Positions 49,440 through 59,263 of a stretch of DNA of 64,000 bases are shown here, one piece after another. The position numbers and the translations under genes were made by a program. Source of the stretch: Pseudocercospora fijiensis CIRAD86 (taxonomy: Eukaryota > Ascomycota > Dothideomycetes > Mycosphaerellales > Mycosphaerellaceae); contig NW_006921532.1 of the NCBI RefSeq assembly GCF_000340215.1, positions 6,538,550 to 6,602,549 of the forward strand, read 5' to 3'. A model generated the notes under the pieces. That model saw only the letters and a list, made by a program, of their open reading frames with translations, made no database searches and was not told the DNA's origin. Position 1 is the first letter of the stretch. Each line of letters begins with the position of its first letter.

Positions 49440-52400
49440 AGCCTGCATTACGCCGACGAGCTAACTTACGCGCAGATAGACGAGTAGAGCGACTTAAGCG
49501 ACGACTAGATACTAGGCTAGAGAGACGAGCTGCCTACTACTAAAGACGCTCTACTGCCTCGAAGTCTTCGTCTTCTATCGTACGTCTACTACGACCCTAA
49601 GATCGATTAGCGGTAGCAGTCTTACGAAGCTAATTCTTACGAAGTTGCTACGATACCTTAGCTAAGTTAGCTATATTCTGCTCGATCTATACTCGGCGCT
49701 ATGCCTATATTGTTAGTTAAGAAGGACTAGGCTTAGTAGCATCTGCTATAGCTATAGCGCGGGCGGCAGCTTTAGCCTTTGCAGCCTCCTTTATAGCCTT
49801 CTCGGCTTTGTTCTTTTCGTCTTACTTAACCTAGGCAGTACGATTAGTAAGAACCTACTTAGCGATACGATTGATCTCCTAGACTAGATCCTGTAGTAGT
49901 ACGTCTCTCTAGTGCTTATTATTCTCGCGGAGCTATAATATAAATGCTAGTATACGCTCCTCGATCTTAGTCTCGTCTACGCTACTAAAGCTCTCGATAT
50001 CCTTACTATACTTCTCGTTAAAGAGCTCGCATAGATCTTATAGTATTAGATCCGGTATTAGGAAGTTAGATAGTACGACCTCGAATATACGGTTCTCGTA
50101 TAGGTCTTCGTAGAGCTGTTTAATACGCTATAATACCTAATTCGAGAGATCTCGTAAGGCAAAGGCCTATATAGAGTTTGTAGTTAGAGCCTTAATAGGC
50201 TTCGGGGTCGGTAGTGGTTCTCTCTAGAAAAGTAGCTCTAGTAGTTCTAGATTATATATACTATAGCAGTCCTTAGTGCCGACAACCTCCTTATCCGGAG
50301 GGAATGTGCACTAATCTTCCTTATAGAACTAGAGCATTATAGTACGGAAGCAGCGGCGGTGTTCGGGGTTAGAGTAATAGCGTATATTCTAGATATGTCT
50401 TAAGATATTAGGTATAGCGTTGCGCTACCTAATCTCCTTCGAATTCTAAGGCTTCTTACTTACGTTGTCGGCGATAGCTTTCTCTACTACCGTATAGAAT
50501 AGGTTGTCGATAAAGAGCCTAGGACCCGGATTGCTAGTATTGCTAGTACTACCTAAGCTAGCAACGTAGGTCGTATCGTTAGCATCGTCCTCCTTACTAC
50601 CCTCCTCTTCGTCGTCTATACTAAACTTATCGAATAGAGCATCGGTATTATCCTTATTAAAATCCTCGCTAGGGATAGTAATATATCGGAGGTAGCTTAG
50701 GCGGACTAGTATAACAGCTACTAGGTAGTAGGCCGAGGCCTAAGCTATAGCGGTGCTAGTAGTAGGAATACTAGTAGGCTCTCTTAGGATTATTAATCGA
50801 TAGTTAGACTTAGCTAGTATACGCTTAAACGCATCGTCGATATACTAGGGCAAGAAGATAATAGTAAGCGCGGTAAGACTAGCGATACGCGCCGTACGAC
50901 TAAGCTTCTATATTAGATTATCGAGATCCCTAGTAATAGGGAACTTGCACTAGTAGACTAGCTTAATATCTAGGATGTTAATGCTAACTGCTATCGCTAG
51001 TATACCTTAAAGAATGCGGATGCGGGAATCTAGCTTCTTAAACTCCTAATATCGCTTGTTCTTATCGATCTTAGCTATATAAGCGGTATAGAAGCCGACA
51101 ATCTCGTACACATTAATTGTATACGGTGCTCTAGCTTCTATCGGCGTACTATCCTATATATACTTGCGGTCGCCCTAGGCAGGCTCTTTAATATAATTAG
51201 TAAGCTAAATAAGCTATAGTATAAGCTATAAACGACCCTTATCTACTAAGCCTCGGCCGTCGATAAAGATTATTATCTTCTAAATATTCTACGGAGTTAC
51301 GAGGCCCTTATTATCGATTGCCTTACGCAATACGAAGTATAGATACCGGAAGTTATTAGTCTCGGTTTGCTTAAGAATTTAAAGGATATACTTGCTATCC
51401 GGACGATTAATACTGCCGCGGATAATCTACGTATATAGCGTAGCTAAACTCTAGATACAGAGACTATTGTTAATAAGATACTTCTTAGTCTTATCGGAGA
51501 CTATAGCGGAATACGCTAGTAGTACGGTGTTAATGCTTATTAGCTACCGAAGCAAATAAATAGTGCCGTAGCTATTGCGGAAGTCCTTCTACTTAAGATA
51601 AAGATAAGCCTTATCCTATACCTATAAACCTAGTATTAGCTTAATCGCACGCACGACATCTTAAAATGCTAGAGTTATAGCTTGTTTAGGGCTGCAGATA
51701 ATGTAGTTGTATTTGCCGTTCTTAATGTCCTTTAGTATATCTAGGTCCTTCTTAAGTATATCGGCGGTTAATACGCATATACTAACAAGTGCATATTCTT
51801 CTAAACGGAGCTAGCGTATAGCCTGCTCTATATCCGTACCCTATTCTTCTATAATCCGGGTTAGAGGTACAATCTAGAGAGTTATTATACTAGTTAGGAG
51901 GGTAAAGGCCTAAAAGACTAATGCCTTGCCTACGCTAGTACGAGCGATTATAAGTATATCCTATTAACCGAAGATTAAGGCGAGAACTACTATAATCTAT
52001 AGGTCGGAGGGCTTAGAGTCGCGCGAAGGATGTAGTAGTCTTAAGACCTTACGAAGACTATAGCGGATAATCTAGCGATAGTATACTAAGGCGGCCTTAT
52101 ACTAGCCGGCATTCTAGACTAGCTACTAAACCTATTAAAGTAGCGTGTCCTCGTTCTTAATTATAGCATAGGCGACGCTAAAGTAAGCATCCTACTCTTA
52201 TACTAAAGCATCGATAGTAGGTAATATAGGAGATAGATCGCACGTCTATATTAGCTCTTTGCGTATAATAGGGCTATAATAAACCGTAGGCGCTCGAGGT
52301 TAATATATTAGCTAATCTTCTTAACGCGATAGGCTAGCAGCACTAACGCCGCTGCCGCCGCGACCTAATCTACGATAAGTTAGCCGACCGCGACTACTAC

Positions 52401-52650
52401 TACGACTGCGACTAGTAGTAACCTTTGCCGCTTTCTACTAGCGCTTCGATATATTTAAGTATTCGCCGGGCATAGCGGGCTTATTATAGTTATACGGACT
52501 AATATAGCGTATTTGTAAGAGTCGGTAGTATCGGAAGATATATTGTCGGAAGATATATAGTAGCACTCGAGTATCGCTCTTAGTAGCGGTAGAGATTAAT
52601 ATAGGCGGAGGCTTTAGTAATACTTATTTAAAGTGTTTAGGACTTAATAA
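49440..52650 (-). pseudogene. RecQ-like DEAH helicase gene, RIP-degraded
   Basis: Minus-strand frame of about 1,060 codons, the same frame at 51924, 51615, 50838 and 49461, with TAG stops at former Trp/Gln sites. Motif I reads ILIIARTSVGKAL (about 51919-51957). Motif II reads DKAY at 51604-51615 where RecQ enzymes have DEAH. LLAYSAIVSDKT resembles the LSAT motif III. QKLSRTARIASLTALTIIFLPQ near 50870 resembles motif VI (Q..GR..R). The region after it has an RRCFRTIML stretch like the RecQ zinc-binding part. The Lys/Arg-rich tail ends near 49440. RecQ helicases unwind DNA 3'-to-5'. The E-to-K and H-to-Y changes in motif II are both RIP-type and would kill ATPase activity. Possible kin are mobile or telomere-linked fungal RecQ genes. 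Confidence 0.62.
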
Positions 52651-53129
52651 AGGTCTAGTAGTATTACGCGATACTTAGTAGAGTATTTGCGAAGGTTCTA
52701 GTAATAGGAGACAAGAGCGCAGCTTTATAGGCGGAAATAAGAGGCGTATAGGCTAGTTATAAGCTAAGGCATATAAACTAAGTAAAGCGTAAGACACGTA
52801 TTTAAAAACACTTAGAGGTAATAGAGTAGGTCTTTCTTAAGGGGATTATGTATTTCAAATAGCAGATACGAGTATTAGTAGATTGTCTAATATAGGTGTT
52901 TATACGACAAACGCGAGCTTATATAACTATCCCTTTATAAAAACAGTCTTATTTTTCTATAGGTCGCAGTTCTATATATTTTTTTTACGTAACACGCCTA
53001 AATCATTTACTTACGTACCTTCTAGAACCCCCTTTATATATATAACACGCTTAGACCTCTAGTTGTTATACTATTCAATGTCTAAATCTGTATTCTCGGG
53101 AGTGTAGTATCCGTTTTTAACGTTTTAAG

Positions 53130-53228
53130 TTCAGGCGCTTCGCTAAGACTCAGCTTGCCTTAGGTATCAATTTAGAACCGAGATAACCGAGAGCACAGAC
53201 CTAATGCGAAGCGCCTGAAAGGAGGTAG
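53130..53228. repeat. Right terminal repeat and subterminal inverted repeat
   Basis: TTCAGGCGCTTCGC (53130-53143) and its exact reverse complement (53206-53219) form a 14-bp stem just inside the terminal GAGGTAG. Confidence 0.8.
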
Positions 53229-53236
53229 GCAGTCAT
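53229..53236. repeat. Target site duplication, right (GCAGTCAT)
   Basis: Exact copy of 41701-41708. Confidence 0.85.
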
Positions 53237-54071
53237 ACCGACGGCATGTGATGATGGAATTGATCTGACTTGCCACCGGTATGATGCTGCTCATGTACAT
53301 ACTGCGTTGCGATATGACGACATTACGGACCACCTTGAAGGCTGGCTAGAACCATCGGTCTGCGCATATTTCGTGCTCCGAGACCGTCTGCTCTCATTTG
53401 TCTTGCAGCAGTCACAGATCCTATGATATTCTAGCGTTCGGAAGTCGTCGCCCTGGTCGTCTAGAGGAGGAAACAGACTGGGATGAAATTGGGTAGCGAA
53501 CACAGCTACGCGTACGTGTGCGAACGCGAACAAGTCTGGCATTCGCGGTCTCGCAGTTGGTCCAGCACAAATCATTGAATAAGAATCGCTTTCATTCACC
53601 GGACAGCGAAGGGGATCGCAAGATGCTTGTAGCTTAGTAGACTTAGTCTCCTCACACGTGCTTCAAACGATGAAAGCAACGACACCTCATATCAGGGACG
53701 AGCAGTCCTAAATACTGGGTTGTTGATGCTAGGAAGTTAGCCCGTTGATGATCAAAATCATTGTGAAGGGAAAGGGATACAGTAGAATACGAAGACGACC
53801 CTTGATCGGTTCGTCGGCACATGCGAACTGGGCTTGCCGAGAAGCTGACGTTGTCTTGGAAGGAGAATACAATAATAGGGACAGCACAAGCACATGCACT
53901 GCTAAGGCATTCGAGCTCACAGTCACGGAATTTCGAGGCAATCACCACGCCGTTATCATGAATCATACCGCCGCATGCTCGTAGCCCGCAGCAACACCTC
54001 CGGCGCCACGCCACCCCTGAGCCCAGCGCTGTGCACGTGTCTATACGCCAGGCGCACGCCGCACCGATACC
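53237..54071. other. Intergenic, upstream of M28 gene
   Basis: About 830 bp of normal composition. Small minus-strand frames lack domains. Probably the M28 gene promoter. Confidence 0.5.
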
Positions 54072-56831
54072 ATGAACGACGACGACAAATACCGCAGATA
54101 TGCGAATATCCCAATTCCAACCTACGACGAGGCCATACGCCCCTCATCTTCCCAGACCCTTCGCGGAGCCCACGAGATCAGCGACGATGCAGAGAGGCAA
54201 GGCCTGTTGGGCGCGGATGGAACGGAGTCGCGAAGCACATATCGGCCTCCTACAGCGGAGTCGCCACGATCGAGCGAAGATAGCGACCTGCGCATGCCAG
54301 ACCCGATCGACGGCGACGACGACCGCAGACGGGTAGAAGAACTCGATTATCTCGACCCCAACACCCCAGACACCACACAATCGGGCCTATATCATCGAGC
54401 GCGAATACGCTCCAAGTTCTCCCAACACTTGTCCAATCTCGGCGCAACCCTTTCTTCTATACGATTGCCTTCTTTCCGCTCGTTGTATAGTCCGGTGTCA
54501 GCATCAGCAGACGCCGAGACCCCCGCGACCACGACTCCTCCATCACGATTCTCATGGCTCACTCGCCGCGCACAGAGCATCCCTACCGTTCCCCAGCAGT
54601 ATCGAATATCTGCGCCGACTGCAGCGAGACTGGTCGGGCTCATGTCAATCGCCATTGTGATATATGTCCTTTTCATCCTGGATGTATTCCCTAACAACGC
54701 CAGATACATGGGGATGCGCTTCGACCCAGAACAAGTGCGGCAGTATGTCCAAGAACACGTCGATCCTGCGCAGATAGAGCAATATTTGTCACACATAACC
54801 AGCTATGACCACGTAGCGGGCACCGAGGGTGACTTATTTTTGGCGGAATGGATGAAAGAGCAGTGGCGAGAACAAGGGAACTTGGACGATGTAGCCTTAT
54901 TGAGCTATTTTGTGTACCTGGATTATCCAAAATTGGGTGGCAGGAGTGTTAATCTGGTGAAGGGCAAGAACCGAGGCTGGAAGGCGAAGCTGGAGGAGGA
55001 GATAATAGACCCTTTCAAGCAGCAAACGCTGGCATGGCATGGACACAGTTTCAGTGGCAGCGCTGAAGGGCACCTGGTGTATGCAAACGGCGGAGGTCTA
55101 GAAGATTTTGCGTGGCTAAAAGAGAACGGCGTGAATTTGAATGGCAGCATTGCGCTGATGCGGTATTACGGCACTCAAGGCGACCGAGCACTCAAGATCA
55201 AAGCTGCAGAGGATGCGGGCTGTATAGGCGCACTGATCTATTCCGACCCAAGTGACGACGGCTCTGTGAAAGGACCAGTCTGGCCAGATGGTCCTTGGAG
55301 GCCCAATGACAGTCTACAACGCGGTGGTGTCAGCTTGATGAGCTGGGTGGCTGGAGATCCCCTGACACCGGGATACGGGAGCACCAAGGACGCCAAGCGC
55401 TTGTCACATGAGGAGAGCAAGGGTTTGGTAAAGATCCCGTCTTTGCCGCTCGCATGGCGTGATGCCAAAGTGCTCTTGGAGAACCTCAAAGGGCGAGGCA
55501 AGCTGGTCCCGAAGGATTGGGTCGGCGGAGACAAGGACTTTGCACATGACTGGTACACTGGTGATGATGGCCACGATGCACCGGTCGTTCGCATGGAGAA
55601 CGATAATGACTCCAACGACCAGCAGCAGATATGGAATTTGCATGGTTTGATCGAAGGGCTGGAACAGCCCGAGAAAAAGATCCTGATTGGCAATCACCGG
55701 GACTCCTGGTGCTTCGGTTCAGTCGATCCGGGCAGCGGGAGCGCTGTCATGATGGAGATGGTTCGCATCTTCGGAGAGTTGCGCAGTCTTGGCTGGCGAC
55801 CACTTCGCACAATCGAGTTCGTCAGCTGGGATGCCGAGGAGTACAACCTTGTCGGCAGCACCGAGTATGTGGAGGACAACATGGACTACCTGCGACAGAA
55901 CGCTGTTGCATACATCAATGTCGATGTCGGCGTCTATGGGCCCGATCCTGTCTTTCATGCTGCGGGATCTCCGCTGTGGCAGCGGGCGCTCCTACATGTC
56001 ATCGACCGGGTCAGTGTTCCAGACGGTAGCAAGACTTTGCGAGAGATATGGGACGCCAGTGGCAGCAGGCTCGAAGGTCTTGGCGCTGGTTCGGACTATG
56101 TTGCGTTTCAGGACATGGCGGGCACGACTTCCATTGACTTCGGTTTCCAAGGTGCTTCCCATGGATACCCATACCACTCTTGCTACGAGACCTTCGACTG
56201 GGTGAAGAAGTTCAGCGACCCTGACTTCTCCTGGCATCGGACACTAGCGCAAGTGTGGGCTCTACTCATCATCGAGGTCGCCGATCGCCCGCTCCTGCCA
56301 TTTGACCTGCGAACTTACGCTAGCGCAATCGGTGGTGCTTACACCGATGCTTTGCACCAATATGCTGAAGACCAGTTCAAGAAGCTGGGAAGCAAAGGCT
56401 CAAAGGAGCTGAAAGATACCGGCTTCGACACAGCCTCGCTGAAGGAAGCTGCAGAGAAACTCAACGATGTAGCAGAACACTTCCACCGCTTCGAAGACCA
56501 CTGGACAGCCAACGTGCTCGGTACTGGTGGTCTGGAGTCAACACAGTTTGCGATCCGGAGGATGGAATACAACAATGCTTTGACCAAGTTCGAGACAGAT
56601 CTACTCGACCTACCTACGGGGTCAAAGGATAAGGAACCCCACGGCGTGCCTGGTCGAGAGCAGTTCAAACACGTCATCTTCGGACCTCAGACATGGAGCG
56701 GATATGACGAGGCCTTCTTTCCAGCGGTGCGAGACGCTTTGGATGTCGGCAACTTTACAGGAGCGCAAATCCAGCTCGAGAAGGTCGTCAGAATTTTGAG
56801 CAAAGCTACGCAAAACCTCAAGAAAGCTTAA
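54072..56831 (+). CDS. M28 peptidase / transferrin receptor-like membrane protein (Vps70/GCPII type)
   Basis: Intronless, 919 residues. A hydrophilic N-terminus of about 180 residues is cytosolic. One transmembrane helix at about 185-206 (RLVGLMSIAIVIYVLFILDVF) makes it type II. A protease-associated region follows, then the M28 zinc site: GNHRDSW and VDPGSGSA near 540-555, WDAEEY near 586-591, NVDVGV, and HGYPYHS near 700; the TFR-like dimerisation region is at about 760-910. The His, Asp, Glu-Glu, Asp and His expected for two zinc ions all appear present, so it could be an active carboxy- or aminopeptidase, unlike the human transferrin receptor. Yeast Vps70 and Tre1/Tre2 are homologues in vacuolar sorting. 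Substrate unknown. Confidence 0.92.
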   Translation: MNDDDKYRRYANIPIPTYDEAIRPSSSQTLRGAHEISDDAERQGLLGADGTESRSTYRPPTAESPRSSEDSDLRMPDPIDGDDDRRRVEELDYLDPNTPDTTQSGLYHRARIRSKFSQHLSNLGATLSSIRLPSFRSLYSPVSASADAETPATTTPPSRFSWLTRRAQSIPTVPQQYRISAPTAARLVGLMSIAIVIYVLFILDVFPNNARYMGMRFDPEQVRQYVQEHVDPAQIEQYLSHITSYDHVAGTEGDLFLAEWMKEQWREQGNLDDVALLSYFVYLDYPKLGGRSVNLVKGKNRGWKAKLEEEIIDPFKQQTLAWHGHSFSGSAEGHLVYANGGGLEDFAWLKENGVNLNGSIALMRYYGTQGDRALKIKAAEDAGCIGALIYSDPSDDGSVKGPVWPDGPWRPNDSLQRGGVSLMSWVAGDPLTPGYGSTKDAKRLSHEESKGLVKIPSLPLAWRDAKVLLENLKGRGKLVPKDWVGGDKDFAHDWYTGDDGHDAPVVRMENDNDSNDQQQIWNLHGLIEGLEQPEKKILIGNHRDSWCFGSVDPGSGSAVMMEMVRIFGELRSLGWRPLRTIEFVSWDAEEYNLVGSTEYVEDNMDYLRQNAVAYINVDVGVYGPDPVFHAAGSPLWQRALLHVIDRVSVPDGSKTLREIWDASGSRLEGLGAGSDYVAFQDMAGTTSIDFGFQGASHGYPYHSCYETFDWVKKFSDPDFSWHRTLAQVWALLIIEVADRPLLPFDLRTYASAIGGAYTDALHQYAEDQFKKLGSKGSKELKDTGFDTASLKEAAEKLNDVAEHFHRFEDHWTANVLGTGGLESTQFAIRRMEYNNALTKFETDLLDLPTGSKDKEPHGVPGREQFKHVIFGPQTWSGYDEAFFPAVRDALDVGNFTGAQIQLEKVVRILSKATQNLKKA

Positions 56832-57451
56832 AGCAAGTCAATGACTAGATGCTTTGAGCTTGAATGAGGCTTGATTTGTGCACATGCGCTCGGAGAAGGT
56901 ACAGAAGGAATGAATGGTTGGATCTAACCAAATCTTGTACTGTACAGCATTCCGATCGGCGTTTCAGGGAGCATTTCAGTGCATATTTATAGCTTCTGCT
57001 GGATAGCTGGAGGAAGATGCATCAGGTTAGCCAGCGGTTTGACGATTGTCTGTACTGTAGCTTAGCTTTCTGTTCACCTTATCATAAATTTTACCCTTGT
57101 ATAGCCGTTTGGGCAATCCAGACCCGAAGAAGCTTATATGTCACTCTAGCCGATTGCCTACAGTAATGGGTAGATCTTGCGCCGTCGAGCTGGCAGAGCT
57201 GGCAGAGATGGTTCTTGATAACTGTAAGATTTGCATGCCGGCAGCACGAACTTCTTCAAAGCACCTCTGCTTGACAAGGCTGTGCCTGGAAGAATTGGTG
57301 CAAAGGGTGTGGCTCGGTCACGTCACGAGCGGATCAAGTTGACCATGAATGGGTAAAATGATATGGTAATTCTTCGAATATGAATGATATTCGTGTACTT
57401 GCTTCATCTGCAAGTCTCGAAGACTCGAAGGACAGGACATACATGTACGGC
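56832..57451. other. Intergenic between convergent genes
   Basis: About 620 bp; likely 3'-UTR of the M28 gene and downstream sequence of the esterase gene. Nothing else recognised. Confidence 0.5.
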
Positions 57452-59255
57452 TCATCTGCCTGTCGAGATAACATTGCTCTCACGCGTCTCATCCACGTAT
57501 CCCATCTTACGCCCCGTGACACGGAGCTGTATCTGACGCCAGCGACCTCTGCTCCTCATCCCCTCCTCATCATACGAAATCGAACGTCCCTGTCTCACAG
57601 CAAAAGCCCGACTCAAATGCCGTCCATCACCAAACCATTGCGCTTCAAGCTCCACGCCAGGATCCCAACGCCCGACACTCGCTTCAATCATGGTCCCGGT
57701 TCCCCGCCGTTTCAAAACCGGCGAAGCCTGTCTCTCCACAGCAGCCCGCCGTCCACCAGTCTTGATAACATCCTCCCAAAGATTCCCCCTCCCAGAAGTC
57801 ACCGTCGAATTCTTCTGCAAAGGAGTCCTCCCATCAGGCGCATGATCCCGGATCCAAGCATCCACAAGTTCCAAATACGCCCACAGATCCAAAGAATTAT
57901 AAATCCCCCCATGAATCTTCTCGGGTAAAATCGTGAAATTCGCCCACCCGACTCCACCTTTCGCTTCGATTCTTTTCTGGAATTCTGAGACGCCTTCGTT
58001 GAGGTAGTAAGTATCCCAGGTCCCGACGTAGACGAATATACGGCCACGAAGAGCTTCGCCGAGGTTGCGGCTGTTGTCCCAGTTTGTGAGGAGGTAGTTG
58101 GCCAAGTCCATGGATTTCCAGTACTCGACTGCTTCGGGATAGATTTCTCCTGTGACCTTGTTCCACGTTTCGAGGGGATAGTTGTTGTAGCCTTGGACTC
58201 CGAAGACGGCTTGCCAGACGTCCCATTGCAGGGCTGAACGAGACGATGTGCCGTGGGTGAGTTCCCAGTGGTTTTCTTGCGCGATGGTAGCGAGAATTTG
58301 CTCTGTGCCGTTGACGAATCTTCGGATCGAGCCACGTGCTGTGCCGTTCTCACGGAAATAAGCGTTCTTGGAGGTGTATAGTGGGATGTCCTGATGGCGG
58401 TGAAAGTCCAAGGAGTCAGGGTATGAGGAGAAGCAAGCGCCAAAGAGGTCGGGTCGAAAGATGACACTCGCGATAGAAATCCAGCCGCCTGTAGAGCCTC
58501 CGTCTTGGATTCGTGCGTAGGGTTCTGGAATGGTTCTGAACATCTGTTCAATGACAGGTATGAGCTCATCGTTGATAGCATCGCCATAAGGCCCGATGTT
58601 GGCTGTATTCACTCCATAAGAGTCATCGTAGAACGGCGTCTCATGGCGAAACGTCACCAGTATCATTTTCGGCGCTGGTCGATCAGGCTCGCCATCCTCA
58701 CCGGGAATTAGGCCTTCATCCCAACCTTGCGAGAAGTTGGTTTCGGGATACCCGTAAGCACCGGATGCGTCAGTCCAATGATTCTGGTTATAGATGACAG
58801 GATAACGTTCGGTGCTATTGTGATATCCATGTGGTAGCAGGACCGTAGCTCCAACGTAACTATCGCGATTCCACCATTCGCTCAGCACTTTGCTTCGAAT
58901 CTTGACATACTTCAGCGTTGGAGTGTCCAGGTAGTTGCCTTGAGAGCATCCGCCGATCTCGGTTCCGTTGAACTTCAATGCTGCCGAGATATTGCTGAAT
59001 ACCAGATCAATGGTCTGTCTACCGCCCGTGATTTCGACATCGATAGCTGAACTCATCAGACTACCTGGGCCGTCGATTGGGAGAGTGCCGTCGCCACAGG
59101 GAAAGCGTATGCTGACTGTCGACCCGTCACTTCGTTTCACTGTCTCATAGCGGTTGAGAAAGGCTTGTAGTGTGTACCGGCCAGCTGCGAGTTCACTGAG
59201 ACTGACATTAGGCCATCCATAGACACCGAGCCGTGTATCAAATCCATTTCCCCCA

Positions 59256-59263
59256 GAGAGTGC
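59256..59263. repeat. Target site duplication, left (AGAGAGTG)
   Basis: Exact 8-bp match to 61746-61753, directly flanking the terminal repeats. Confidence 0.88.

Larger units (their letters stand above)
41709..53228. mobile_element. 11.5-kb TIR element with 8-bp TSD carrying DUF6589-like and RecQ-like genes (RIP-degraded)
   Basis: The element starts CTATCTCCTATCAGAC and its right end, read inward, is CTACCTCCTTTCAGGCGC. It is flanked by GCAGTCAT on both sides. Inside are two convergent degraded genes: a DUF6589-like frame on the plus strand (about 43166-46249) and a RecQ-like helicase frame on the minus strand (about 52650-49440). Between them lie minisatellites. Both frames are free of frameshifts at the points I checked but full of TAG/TAA, so inactivation was by RIP. 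An 8-bp TSD occurs in hAT, P and Zisupton/KDZ-type elements; none of their transposases is seen. DUF6589 as the transposase is inference. The right terminus is shared with the element at 59264-61745. Confidence 0.82.

Noticed and set aside
53101..53228. tRNA or small RNA gene from the strong stem near 53130-53219
   Set aside because: The stem is part of the transposon end and lacks tRNA features.
57799..58587. 262-codon minus-strand frame overlapping the esterase
   Set aside because: Shadow frame; the esterase frame carries the nucleophile elbow and hydrolase motifs.
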